Source of the DNA: Alicyclobacillus shizuokensis NBRC 103103
GTDB taxonomy: Bacteria; Bacillota; Bacilli; Alicyclobacillales; Alicyclobacillaceae
Direction of reading: 5' to 3'
DNA length: 51,736 nucleotides
NCBI RefSeq assembly: GCF_001552255.1
Contig: NZ_BCQV01000031.1
Coordinates: forward strand, 1-51,736
The notes beneath the pieces were generated by a model. That model was not told where the DNA came from and did no database searches. It saw only the letters and a program-made list of their open reading frames with translations. This document shows positions 8,336-16,311 of the stretch, piece by piece. Position 1 is the first letter of the stretch. Every line of letters begins with the position of its first letter. Position numbers and translations under genes: made by a program.

Positions 8336-9076
8336 ATGAAGATTCATGTGCTTGGCTTCTGGGGCACGTATCCTGAGGCGGGGGAAGCCACCACCGGTTT
8401 TCTCCTCGAATCAGGGGATGAGCGCATCCTGCTCGACTGCGGCTCCGGTGTGCTGGCCCAACTCCTGCACGTATGTCCGGTGGAGAGGCTGACCGGTGTC
8501 GTCATTACTCACCACCATCATGACCACAATGCGGATCTCGGCGTGCTCGCCTACGCGCTGCTGCAAGCGCGATTGAGTGGCCGGCGCAGCGTTCCGCTCC
8601 CGATGTATATGCTGCCGGGCCCCGGAGGGTTGATGGAGGAGCTGCGGCGTGAGCCGCTCGTCCGCCTGCACATGTTGAAGCCGGACGAAAGCGTGTCTGT
8701 CGGCGGTGTCTCGTTCACGTTTGCCCCGACCCAACATCCGGTTCCGTGCCTGGCCGTGCGGGCCGAAGCCGAAGGCCGCGTGTTCGCCTTTTCCGCCGAT
8801 TCTTCGTTGGTGCCGGAACTGCTCCAGGTGGCGCGAGGAGCCGACTTGTTCGTCTGCGAGGCCAGCATGTTCGATGGGCAGGAAAAGCAGGCCGTGCAGG
8901 CTGGCCACCTGACCGCGCGGCAGGCCGGCCAGTTGGCTCGGGAAGCGGAGGCAGCGCGGTTGGCGCTGACCCACTATCCTCACGAAGGCTATCTCGACAA
9001 GCTCATCCAGCAGGCGGAGACGGCGTACGGGCGCGGCGTGGAGCGGCTGTTCACGCGTCAGGTGCTGGAGGTGTGA
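8336..9076 (+). CDS. MBL-fold metallo-hydrolase (RNase Z-like subgroup)
   Basis: The 246-residue protein is a metallo-beta-lactamase fold hydrolase. It shows a GxWGTYPEAGEATTGFLLE N-terminus, LLDCGSG, the metal-binding THHHHDHNADLG loop at about residues 61-72, a later histidine in PTQHPVPCLAVR, and FSADSSLVPEL, where the aspartate bridges the metals. The pattern resembles the Bacillus YhfI-like subgroup, whose substrate is not established. It could be a phosphodiesterase-type enzyme. The start ATG 8336 has AAGGAG nine bases upstream. The stop overlaps the region of the fetA start, so the three genes through fetB are probably cotranscribed. Confidence 0.8.
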   Translation: MKIHVLGFWGTYPEAGEATTGFLLESGDERILLDCGSGVLAQLLHVCPVERLTGVVITHHHHDHNADLGVLAYALLQARLSGRRSVPLPMYMLPGPGGLMEELRREPLVRLHMLKPDESVSVGGVSFTFAPTQHPVPCLAVRAEAEGRVFAFSADSSLVPELLQVARGADLFVCEASMFDGQEKQAVQAGHLTARQAGQLAREAEAARLALTHYPHEGYLDKLIQQAETAYGRGVERLFTRQVLEV

Positions 9077-9078
9077 CG

Positions 9079-9882
9079 GTGCCGCACGCACCCGTAGCCA
9101 AGCATGAGCCCTCGCCTTGGGCTATTGAATTTCGCGGCGTCGGACGTACGTTGCCAAGTGAGGATGGGCCGAAAAGCATCCTCACTGGGGTTTCTGGAAG
9201 ACTGGCGCGCGGTCGTGTGCTGACGCTCATCGGCCCTTCCGGGGCTGGCAAGAGCACCCTGCTTTCGCTCTGCAACCTGTTGCAGACGCCCGATATGGGG
9301 GAGGTCTTTATCTGGGGGCGGGAAGTGCGCACATGGCTGTTGGCCGAGCTGCGCCGCCGCGTGGGTCTGGTTATGCAGCAGCCGGTCATGCTGCCCGGCA
9401 CGGTCGCGGACAACCTGGCCGTTCCCAGTCGTCTGCACGGTCGGCCGCAGCCAGACGGTTACAGACTCTTGCAGCAGGTGGGGTTGGACCCATCCCTTTT
9501 GCAGCGTCCGGCAGCGGAGTTGTCGGGCGGCCAAAAGCAGCGCGTGGCCCTGGCGCGCATCTTGTCTAACGAGCCGGACATTCTGCTGGTCGACGAAGGG
9601 ACCTCCGGACTGGATCGCGAGTCGGCCGAGATCATGGAGCGCCATGTCCGTCGTCTTGTCGCTTCACGAAGTCTGACGGTCGTCTGGGTGACGCATGACC
9701 TTGAGCAGGCCCGGCGTATGGGCGATGAGACGTGGCTGATGGACAAGGGGCGGGTAGTCGAACAAGGAATAACCGAGGCGTTTTTTGAAGCTCCGCAGAC
9801 TGAGATAGCCAAACGTTTCCTGCGGGCGGGTCTGAGAGCGGACAGGCGGACGCTGGCCCCAGGTGAGGAGGACGAATCATGA
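9079..9882 (+). CDS. fetA: ABC transporter ATP-binding protein, FetA/YbbL type
   Basis: This is the cytoplasmic ATPase of a two-component ABC exporter. Seen in 267 residues: Walker A GPSGAGKST at 52-60, Q-loop VMQQPVMLPGTVADN, signature ELSGGQKQRVALARIL, Walker B ILLVDEGTSGLD, and the switch histidine in VWVTHDLE. The partner directly downstream is a UPF0014/FetB permease, which identifies the pair as FetAB-like; in E. coli FetAB is linked to iron export and resistance to oxidative stress. The start GTG 9079 has GGAGG seven bases upstream; an earlier GTG at 9073 overlaps the preceding stop but lies too close to that site. The stop overlaps fetB by ATGA. Confidence 0.85.
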   Translation: MPHAPVAKHEPSPWAIEFRGVGRTLPSEDGPKSILTGVSGRLARGRVLTLIGPSGAGKSTLLSLCNLLQTPDMGEVFIWGREVRTWLLAELRRRVGLVMQQPVMLPGTVADNLAVPSRLHGRPQPDGYRLLQQVGLDPSLLQRPAAELSGGQKQRVALARILSNEPDILLVDEGTSGLDRESAEIMERHVRRLVASRSLTVVWVTHDLEQARRMGDETWLMDKGRVVEQGITEAFFEAPQTEIAKRFLRAGLRADRRTLAPGEEDES

Positions 9883-10625
9883 GCCTGTGGACATTGTCAC
9901 TGACGCTGGCGTTTGTCGTTGCGGCGATGTTGGTCTCGCTCTGGCAGCGCCTCGGCCTCGAAAAGGACATGCTGGTGGCGACTGTCCGCGCCACTGTGCA
10001 GCTGCTTCTCATCGGCTATATCCTCAAGTTTGTCTTTCACGTCGGCAACCTGGCCTTGACGGCGGCCATGGTAGCCGTTATGACCTGCGTCGCGGCCGAT
10101 AACGCGGGGCGTCGCGGGCGCGGCCTGGCCGGGCGGTTTTGGCGGCCGTTTGTCGCCATTGCTGCGACCGAGGTGTTGACTCAAGGCTTCTTGTTGGCCG
10201 GGCACGTCATTCCCGTCCGACCTTCCTATATCATCCCTATCAGCGGCATGATTGTCGGCAACTCGATGGTGGCCTGCGGTCTGTTCCTGAACCGCCTGCG
10301 CGACGAGACCCAGGCCCGCAGTGCCGAAGTGTGGACGCTGTTGGCTCTGGGCGCTAACCCAAAACAAGCGTCGCGCGCCGTGGTCAAAGCGGCCACCAAA
10401 GCCAGTATGATTCCGACAATTGACAGCGCAAAGACGATGGGCCTGGTCCAACTTCCCGGGATGATGACAGGACAAATCATTGCCGGGGCAGACCCGATTC
10501 AGGCTGTCCGCTACCAGTTGCTGATTGTGTTCGCCATCATGGCTTCCGCTGCTATCACCAGCATCGTCCTCGGTCTGCTCACCTATCCGCGGCTGTTTAA
10601 CCGCTTCTGGCAATTGTTGGTTTGA
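9879..10625 (+). CDS. fetB: ABC transporter permease, FetB/UPF0014 family
   Basis: The 248-residue membrane protein is the permease partner of the ATPase before it. It has about seven hydrophobic helices and the UPF0014 hallmarks: RATVQLLLIGYIL at about 35-47, IPISGMIVGNSMVACGLFLNRL in the middle, EVWTLLALGA, and the highly conserved MIPTIDSAKTMGLVQLPGMMTGQIIAGADP segment. Length fits the family (about 250-260). The ATG overlaps the fetA stop by four bases, so translation is coupled. The family is proposed to export iron; this exact substrate is inferred from E. coli FetB and not shown here. Confidence 0.88.
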   Translation: MSLWTLSLTLAFVVAAMLVSLWQRLGLEKDMLVATVRATVQLLLIGYILKFVFHVGNLALTAAMVAVMTCVAADNAGRRGRGLAGRFWRPFVAIAATEVLTQGFLLAGHVIPVRPSYIIPISGMIVGNSMVACGLFLNRLRDETQARSAEVWTLLALGANPKQASRAVVKAATKASMIPTIDSAKTMGLVQLPGMMTGQIIAGADPIQAVRYQLLIVFAIMASAAITSIVLGLLTYPRLFNRFWQLLV

Positions 10626-10710
10626 TGCGCGCTTGAAGTCGGCATAGGCTGGGATTGTCCTGGATGCAGGCTCACCGTACTCGCTATACCCCCTTCCGTT
10701 ATCCAACATA

Positions 10711-10740
10711 TGCATAAAGACCAATAATTGGATTATAATA
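10711..10740 (+). promoter_or_regulatory. Sigma-G-like promoter before the germination operon
   Basis: TGCATA at 10711-10716 and TATAATA at 10734-10740, separated by 17 bases, match the forespore sigma-G pattern (GMATR, 17-18 bases, CATWMTA) except for the first base of the -10. The -35 matches sigma-A poorly. Germinant-receptor operons are sigma-G dependent in Bacillus, which supports the reading. Confidence 0.5.
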
Positions 10741-10788
10741 CCGGAAATCAAGGGGTATTGTCGAACTCATGCAGAGCAGGGTGAGGAC

Positions 10789-12420
10789 ATGACTCTCTGG
10801 AGTCGTTGGATGAAACCGAAATCCGGTCCACGGAAGCAGCCACTCCCTCCTGACAAGGTCCTGCAAGAGTACAAGAGCCAGAAGTTCGACGGACACGTGA
10901 AGAAGGCTCTCCGCTTGATTGAAGAGATGCTGGGAGAAAACGACGACTTGGTCATCCGCGACTTTCGCGTCTGTCAGACGCACGACGCGGCCGCAGCCTA
11001 TTTCGCCAACATTGTGAATCGCGATACCAGCAACGAAAACATCTTCCGGCCGTTGATGGACATGAAACCGAGCGCGGCCCGCGCACGATTGCGCGGGCGC
11101 GCTTTGCGCGAGGTCATCGTCAAGGAAGCTTTACACCACGAGGAAGTGTACCTGCGCACCGACATGATCGAGGTAATCGAAGATATCATGCACGGCCACA
11201 CGGCTGTATTTGTGGAAGGGTGCGACAAGGTCATCGTCGTCGATGCGCGCATGGTGCCGCACCGCACGCCGGAGCAACCCTATACTGAGCAGGTGATTCG
11301 AGGCGCACGCGACGGGTTTGTCGAGCAGCTTTCGACCAACATCACGCTCCTGCGCTATCGGCTGCAGACCCCCAACTTTCGCATCAAGATGATGAAGATT
11401 GGGCGATTGTCCCGGACTAAGGTGGCCGTCTGTTACGTCGAGGGCCTCGTCCGACCTGCGCTCGTACAGGAGGTGCTCGACCGGCTCAAGATGATTCATG
11501 TCGACGGCGTACTTGACGCAGGCACGTTGGAGCAGTTCATTGAAGACAATCACTGGAGCCCGTTTCCCCAGGTGCAAAACTCAGAGCGTCCAGACAAGTG
11601 CGTGGCCAGTTTGCTCGAGGGGCGCATCGTCATCCTAACGGACGGCACACCGTTCAGCCTCATCGTGCCAGCTGTGTTTGTCCAGTTCTACCAGACGATG
11701 GACGACTATTCGGAGCGCTGGTTAATGGCCAGCTTGGTTCGGCTCGTTCGCTTGGTCGCGCTGATCTTTTCCTTGGTCTTCCCAAGCATCTACGTGTCCA
11801 TTATCGCCTTCAACCCAGAACTCATACCGACCAATTTCGCTGTTGCTGTGGCCGGCGGCCGGGCCGGCGTCCCGTTTCCGGCTGTGGTTGAGGTCTTGGT
11901 GATGGAGATTTCGATGGAGGTGCTGCGTGAGGCTACCCTTCGCCTGCCGCAGCAGGTCGGCGGCGCCCTGTCCATTGTCGGTGTGCTCATCGTTGGCCAG
12001 TCAGCCGTGGCCGCTGGGTTTGCGAGCCCCATCACCGTGGTCATCATCGCCCTGACCACCATCGGATCGTTTGCGACTCCCGCCTACAACGCGGCTATCG
12101 CCCTGCGCATCCTGCGCTTTGTCCTGACCATCCTGGCCGGTTTCTTCGGTTTGTACGGGGTGGTCGTCGGGCTCATCCTCATCAGTAACCACATGCTTTC
12201 GCTGCGTTCCTTCGGGGTCCCGTATCTGAGCCCAGTTGTGCCGATGAATATGCAGGGGCTCAAGGACGCCTTGATGCGGGCGCCGCTGTGGTGGATGTGG
12301 CGTCGTCCCCAGCAGCTTGATCCTATCGACTCTCGCCGTTTGGCGCCGGGTGCGGCGCGAAAACTGTTGTCCCAGAACAGCAACACGCTTGATCCGGTCA
12401 AACCGCGGAGGCTTAGATAG
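10789..12420 (+). CDS. gerKA: Spore germinant receptor subunit A (GerA/GerKA family)
   Basis: The 543-residue protein matches the A subunit of nutrient germinant receptors, which sit in the inner spore membrane and start germination after nutrient binding. The N-terminal half is soluble, with the NRDTSNENIFRPLMD and FVEGCDKVIVVD segments and the family signature PYTEQVIRGARDGFVEQLSTNITLLRYR near residue 165-190. The C-terminal half (from about 290) has several membrane helices with the typical VFPSIYVSIIAFNPELIPT and IGSFATPAYN segments. Length equals that of GerKA. GTGAGG sits just upstream of ATG 10789. The B gene starts at the base after the stop. Which K/A/B-type receptor it is, and its nutrient, cannot be read from sequence, so the symbol is by family. 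Confidence 0.9.
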   Translation: MTLWSRWMKPKSGPRKQPLPPDKVLQEYKSQKFDGHVKKALRLIEEMLGENDDLVIRDFRVCQTHDAAAAYFANIVNRDTSNENIFRPLMDMKPSAARARLRGRALREVIVKEALHHEEVYLRTDMIEVIEDIMHGHTAVFVEGCDKVIVVDARMVPHRTPEQPYTEQVIRGARDGFVEQLSTNITLLRYRLQTPNFRIKMMKIGRLSRTKVAVCYVEGLVRPALVQEVLDRLKMIHVDGVLDAGTLEQFIEDNHWSPFPQVQNSERPDKCVASLLEGRIVILTDGTPFSLIVPAVFVQFYQTMDDYSERWLMASLVRLVRLVALIFSLVFPSIYVSIIAFNPELIPTNFAVAVAGGRAGVPFPAVVEVLVMEISMEVLREATLRLPQQVGGALSIVGVLIVGQSAVAAGFASPITVVIIALTTIGSFATPAYNAAIALRILRFVLTILAGFFGLYGVVVGLILISNHMLSLRSFGVPYLSPVVPMNMQGLKDALMRAPLWWMWRRPQQLDPIDSRRLAPGAARKLLSQNSNTLDPVKPRRLR

Positions 12421-13551
12421 ATGATCCACAAGACAGTCTATCGCCATATCACCGTCATGGAGGCGGTGGCCATTTTCATCGGTTCCTCCTTTGGCATCGG
12501 CATCCTCGCGTTGCCCCGCATGGCCGTTGAGGCGGCCGACACCGGCGCGCCCTTGCTCACCCTGTGTGGGCTGTGTCTGACCCTTTTCGGGGCCTTGCTC
12601 ATAACCCTGCTTGCGCGCAGATTCCCTAATGATACCGTGGTGCGCGCGGGGGAGCGTGTCATTGGGAAATGGCCAGCGCGCCTTATGGGCGTATGTCTGG
12701 CTGTGTTTTTCATTCTGCTCACGGCGCTGGGGGCACGTGAGTTTACCACCGTGGTCGCCGTAGCCGTGTTGCCGCGCACCCCGGTTGAGGCGACGACGCT
12801 GGTGATGTTGCTGTTGGCCGCTTCGTCAGTGCGGAACAATTTCACCTCTTTTGCCTACATCCAACTATTCTATCAGCCGTTTCTGTTCATCCCGAGTGTC
12901 TTAATTCCGACATTGGCGCTGAAGAACGCCATCTTCACGAACCTGTTGCCGCTGTGGGGCAACGGGGAGGGGCACTGGTGGGCTGGGATGGCATCGGTAG
13001 CGGCGTTGTTGCAGGGCGGTTTTGTGCTCGGGTTTTTAGTCCCTGCCATGATTGAACCCAGGCGAATGCCGCAGGTGCTGCTTTGGGGAGGCATCTTCAT
13101 CGGCAGCGTCTACCTGCTGTTTGTCATCGCTTCCTTGGCGGTGTTTGGCAGCATGGAAATCCGCAATCTGATGTGGCCGACGCTCGAAATGGCCAAGATC
13201 ACCATGTTGCCCGGCGAGGTCTTGGAGCGCCTCGATGCGGCGTTCTTGGCGATTTGGGTCACCGCCGCGTTTGCGGGATTGTACACCACCTATTTCATTG
13301 CGTCGCTGGTCATCAAGGACGTATTGCGGTTTGAAGACCATGCTTTTCTCTCCTGGGCCCTGCTGCCGTTTATCTTCATGGCGGCGATGTTGCCTCCCAA
13401 TGTGGTGCAGGTGTACCGGGCGATGGAGTGGTTGGGGCGAATTGGACTCGTGCTGACCATCGGCTACCCGCTCATCTTGCTTGCGGTGGCTTGGATGAGG
13501 GGCGTACGGGAGGAGCGTGGTCTCCCTGAGCAAGCGGACAGCACTCTGTAG
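12421..13551 (+). CDS. gerKB: Spore germinant receptor subunit B (GerB family permease-like)
   Basis: The B subunit of a germinant receptor is an amino-acid-permease-like membrane protein thought to hold the nutrient site. This 376-residue protein has about ten helices and the family features near the N-terminus: an EAVAIFIGSSFGIGILALPR first helix and a VRAGERVIGKWPARL loop. FVVALPPNVVQ-like sequence appears near the C-terminus as MAAMLPPNVVQVY. Length agrees with GerKB/GerAB (about 365-370). It begins immediately at the base after the A stop and overlaps gerC by 35 bases, so the three are translationally coupled. Confidence 0.9.
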   Translation: MIHKTVYRHITVMEAVAIFIGSSFGIGILALPRMAVEAADTGAPLLTLCGLCLTLFGALLITLLARRFPNDTVVRAGERVIGKWPARLMGVCLAVFFILLTALGAREFTTVVAVAVLPRTPVEATTLVMLLLAASSVRNNFTSFAYIQLFYQPFLFIPSVLIPTLALKNAIFTNLLPLWGNGEGHWWAGMASVAALLQGGFVLGFLVPAMIEPRRMPQVLLWGGIFIGSVYLLFVIASLAVFGSMEIRNLMWPTLEMAKITMLPGEVLERLDAAFLAIWVTAAFAGLYTTYFIASLVIKDVLRFEDHAFLSWALLPFIFMAAMLPPNVVQVYRAMEWLGRIGLVLTIGYPLILLAVAWMRGVREERGLPEQADSTL

Positions 13552-14839
13552 GTGGTTTCAGGCAGGTCTCACCGTCTTGGTTTGCCTGTGTACGACCGGC
13601 TGTTGGGACAGTCTCGAAATTGAGCAGCGGGCTATGGTTCTGGGCCTGTCGGTTGATATTGCGCAAGTCCCATCCGATGACAGCCATTTTGCTACAGAAC
13701 GGAATACCGGCAACGCTTCGGAAAGCCCGCGGCCGCTGCAGGTGCAGGGTCGTCCGGAGTCCGAGGCCGCCACTGCAAGGGCAACCGCCAAGGAGACAGC
13801 CCGCATGCCGATTCGCCTGACGGCCCAGATTCCTATACCTGGCCGTATTCCCTTGGGGCCTGGGGAATCGGGAGGCGGGGGCGCAAACAATCCGTCGCAG
13901 TCCGTTTGGGTGGTCCATTCAACCGGCGAAACGGTGACAGAGGCGCTCCAGTGTCTCCAGCAGCAAGTGGCTGATCCTCTGTTCTTCGGCCACCTGCGCG
14001 TGATTGTGGTCTCTCGTGAGTTCGCCCAAAAGCGTGGCCTATCCGACCTGATGGATTATCTGCGCCGCAATCCACAGGTGCGCCGGACACTCTGGATTCT
14101 GGTGTCGGAACACGAAGCCGCCAAGTTGCTGGCGACCGCGCCGCCGTTGAAGCGTGTCCCCACGCTGTACCTGATTTCGACGATGGATCAGGCGATTCGC
14201 TTAGGTAAGTTTCCCACCGAGTTCTTGGGTGTGGCCGAGAGCAAAGTGGTCATGAAAGGGCGCGACATGGTGCTGCCGTATGTGGATGTGCAACACGGTG
14301 AGACCATGCTGTTGCAAGGCATGGCCTTCTTTCGCGACTATCGGTTGGCCGGGGTGGTTACCGGCATTCCAGGGGTCTACACGTATATGGAGCTATGCGG
14401 CATTCGTCAAGGCGGGATTGTAGATCGGGCCCAGTTGCCGGGCGGATCGTGGGTGGTATTGCAGTCGTATCGCCGGCGCCGCAGTATCCGCCTGCAGATG
14501 GTGCAGGACCAGCCGGTGTTTGATGTCTATGTGCATATCGATTTTCACATCCATCAGACGTCGGGCGATCCGCTCAACCTATCGAATCCGGCCACACTCC
14601 GCTTGATTGAGCGCAGAGAGTCGGAAAAAATCATCTCCGCGCAGAAGGATTTGATCCGCCGTACCCAGCAAGCGGGCTCCGACATCGTGGGCTTTGGCGA
14701 ATTCGTCCGCGCGTATCGGCCTGGGTGGTGGGATGCGCACATACAGACGAAAGACCGCTGGCGCGAGGTCTATAAGACACTGCCTGTGCACCTGCATGTG
14801 AAATCGCGCGTGCGTGTGTACGGCATGAGGGCCAGGTAG
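13517..14839 (+). CDS. gerKC: Spore germinant receptor subunit C (Ger(x)C family lipoprotein)
   Basis: The C subunit is a lipoprotein anchored in the spore inner membrane. This protein starts with a hydrophobic signal (about residues 14-27) ending in CTTGCWDSLEIEQRA; the cysteine before WD is the lipid attachment site and WDxxEIxxRA is typical of the family, although the -3 position is Thr and not the usual Leu. At 440 residues it exceeds the common 370-400. The extra length is a Ser/Glu/Arg/Gly-rich insertion at about residues 48-130, between the first and second beta strands. The GTG at 13517 lies inside the end of the B gene with GGGAGGAG just upstream. The C-terminal domain (LHVKSRVRVYGM) is intact. 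Confidence 0.88.
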   Translation: MVSLSKRTALCRWFQAGLTVLVCLCTTGCWDSLEIEQRAMVLGLSVDIAQVPSDDSHFATERNTGNASESPRPLQVQGRPESEAATARATAKETARMPIRLTAQIPIPGRIPLGPGESGGGGANNPSQSVWVVHSTGETVTEALQCLQQQVADPLFFGHLRVIVVSREFAQKRGLSDLMDYLRRNPQVRRTLWILVSEHEAAKLLATAPPLKRVPTLYLISTMDQAIRLGKFPTEFLGVAESKVVMKGRDMVLPYVDVQHGETMLLQGMAFFRDYRLAGVVTGIPGVYTYMELCGIRQGGIVDRAQLPGGSWVVLQSYRRRRSIRLQMVQDQPVFDVYVHIDFHIHQTSGDPLNLSNPATLRLIERRESEKIISAQKDLIRRTQQAGSDIVGFGEFVRAYRPGWWDAHIQTKDRWREVYKTLPVHLHVKSRVRVYGMRAR

Positions 14840-14846
14840 ATGCCCC

Positions 14847-15059
14847 ATGATTGAGTTTGACTGGTCTGAAGCGTATCCACTGATGGGCGGCGTGTTGTTC
14901 GTCGTATGTGGGGTGCTTCTCATCTTTTTTGAGGCTTGGCGGTACGGTAAGATTGGGCATGGCTACGAGCAAAGGAACAGTCGGCTGTGGGGGTGGGTGC
15001 AATTGGTCATCGGGTGTGGGCTCATCCTTGCGTACGAGCTGTATTGGTACGTTTTGTAG
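14847..15059 (+). CDS. Small two-helix membrane protein, candidate germinant-receptor D subunit
   Basis: This 70-residue protein begins seven bases after the gerC stop and has two hydrophobic helices (about residues 11-30 and 49-68) separated by a polar loop, WRYGKIGHGYEQRNSRLWG. Short two-helix D proteins encoded next to Ger operons are known in Bacillus and modulate receptor activity. The size, topology and position fit that group. I see no residue signature that proves it. A GGTAG sequence upstream is a weak ribosome site, so coupling to gerC is likely. Confidence 0.65.
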   Translation: MIEFDWSEAYPLMGGVLFVVCGVLLIFFEAWRYGKIGHGYEQRNSRLWGWVQLVIGCGLILAYELYWYVL

Positions 15060-15090
15060 CTTCTGGATGCAGCTACACGTCGCCGCAGAC

Positions 15091-15119
15091 GCATACCAAT
15101 GGGGCCAGGAGAAATAATG
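15091..15119 (+). promoter_or_regulatory. Sigma-G-like promoter before the DUF1657 gene
   Basis: GCATA at 15091-15095 matches the sigma-G -35 GMATR, and AATAATG at 15113-15119 keeps five of seven -10 bases, with the same 17-base spacing as the element at 10711. The predicted start near 15126 leaves a 35-base leader. It is weaker than the first copy. Confidence 0.35.
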
Positions 15120-15160
15120 ATACACGTCTCCATCAGAACAACCATGAGGAGGTATCGGTG

Positions 15161-15367
15161 ATGACGGTCGCGACTCAGGTGAAACAGACTCTTGCGGGAT
15201 TGAAGAGCGCGCAGGCCAGCTTTGAACAGTTCGCTCTGCAGACGCAGAATCAGCAAGCCAAGCAGTTGTACACCGATGCGGCCAACCAGACCAAGACCCT
15301 GGTTCAGTCGTTGGAGCAGCGGGTGCAGGTGCTCGAGCAGGAGGAGCCGCAGTACCAAGGGTTTTGA
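15161..15367 (+). CDS. DUF1657 family spore protein
   Basis: The 68-residue protein opens with MTVATQVKQTLAGLK and ends with LEQEEPQYQGF, the two ends of the DUF1657 family. The middle is a Gln-rich helix (QTQNQQAKQLYTDAANQTK) predicted as a helical hairpin. The family occurs only in spore formers, often beside spoVA genes; operons of that kind influence spore heat resistance. No spoVA gene is adjacent here. GAGGAGG at 15146-15152 is eight bases before ATG 15161. It stands after the ger operon but has its own candidate promoter. Confidence 0.85.
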   Translation: MTVATQVKQTLAGLKSAQASFEQFALQTQNQQAKQLYTDAANQTKTLVQSLEQRVQVLEQEEPQYQGF

Positions 15368-15458
15368 GGCATACACACCGGGGCAGAACCGTCACGGGGC
15401 GGCGTGCCATCAGCGCGCCGTCCGGCGTGAGGTTGCAAATGGGATACAGACCGGATGG

Positions 15459-15557
15459 CTAGTCGGACGCTCGGACGATAATCCACAGGGCAATCAGCAC
15501 CAAAAGCGCCACAATAATCAGGACAATCGCGCCTGCGCTCGGGGGATGCAGCGCCAT
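15459..15557 (-). CDS. Tiny single-helix membrane peptide, sporulation-like
   Basis: The 32-residue frame reads MALHPPSAGAIVLIIVALL and continues to WIIVRASD, one strongly hydrophobic helix with short polar ends. Such peptides (YjcZ/YczN-like) are abundant in spore formers. A purine-rich stretch with AAAGGTGAGGG lies upstream, but the best match is slightly far (about 11 bases) from the ATG at 15555-15557. It could be an untranslated accident of composition; the helix and the spore-gene neighbourhood favour a real gene. Confidence 0.4.
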   Translation of the reverse strand: MALHPPSAGAIVLIIVALLVLIALWIIVRASD

Positions 15558-15676
15558 TCCTCTCACACCCTCACCTTTTCCCGCCTTCTGCCAACTATGA
15601 TAAGGCGATGGGCGTGCGCCGAAATCGGTCAAAAGCCGCAGGGTACATCCGACTTTTGTCGCATCCGCCATCTTGT

Positions 15677-16150
15677 TCAGGATTTCACCAGACCGACGCC
15701 TTCCTGCCACACCGATTCGGGGACGCTTGCCTGCAGGCGCCGCATCGCCTTTGTCAACCAGCGAACGCGTTGCTCGTGCCAGTGCCAGGCCGCGTCTATC
15801 CAAGCCCTGTCCCGCTTGTCTGTTACCTCAAGCCGCCGTAAATAGCCCGCGGCTTTGTCCATGTGCTCACGTGCTTCGATGAAGCACTCGATGGTCATGA
15901 GGACCAACCGCCGTTGCTGGCGTTGGCTGTGGGCGCCCGCCAGGATGCGCACCAGATTGCCGGCAGCGGTGTTCAGGTGGTAGCTGCTTTCATAATTCTC
16001 CGCGTGAAGGCTTCGCAACACCGGCTGCCGCGCGAAATTGGGAAGGTAATTCATTTCCGACGTGATGGAGCAGAACACCTGCTCCGCGTAGAGGGCCGAT
16101 TGCACCCGCCGATACAAGCGCTGCCACAGGCTGTCTGTCGCTTCCGCCAT
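15677..16150 (-). CDS. Hypothetical helical protein
   Basis: I do not recognise this 157-residue soluble protein. It is rich in Arg, Gln, Trp and Tyr and predicted mainly helical, with a four-helix-bundle-like pattern: LWQRLYRRVQSALYAEQVF, then a loop with NYLPNFARQPVLRSLHAENYESSYHLNTAAGN, then LVLMTIECFIEAREHMDKAAGYLRRLE and a last helix HEQRVRWLTKAMRRLQASV. The last part resembles four-helix rRNA-intervening-sequence (23S rRNA IVS, diversification) proteins only in general character. The ATG has an AAGAGGAGGAG ribosome site seven bases upstream, so translation is likely. Confidence 0.6.
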   Translation of the reverse strand: MAEATDSLWQRLYRRVQSALYAEQVFCSITSEMNYLPNFARQPVLRSLHAENYESSYHLNTAAGNLVRILAGAHSQRQQRRLVLMTIECFIEAREHMDKAAGYLRRLEVTDKRDRAWIDAAWHWHEQRVRWLTKAMRRLQASVPESVWQEGVGLVKS

Positions 16151-16311
16151 CGTTCACTCCTCCTCTTGGTCAGCCGAAGTAAGCTACCCGGTTCGCCTGC
16201 CTGCAGAATATGGTCGTTTGCCAGCGGGCGTGCGTACAATCACGGTGACGGTTAGACAGTGGCAACTAGGCGTTTTGACGAGTTCTCCGAAGCAGCCGCC
16301 TTCCCGTCGCG

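Noticed and set aside
10711-10740. TATAAT at 10734 as a sigma-A promoter for the germination operon
   Set aside because: The -35 position reads TGCATA, a poor match to TTGACA but a good sigma-G element, and the genes are sporulation genes.
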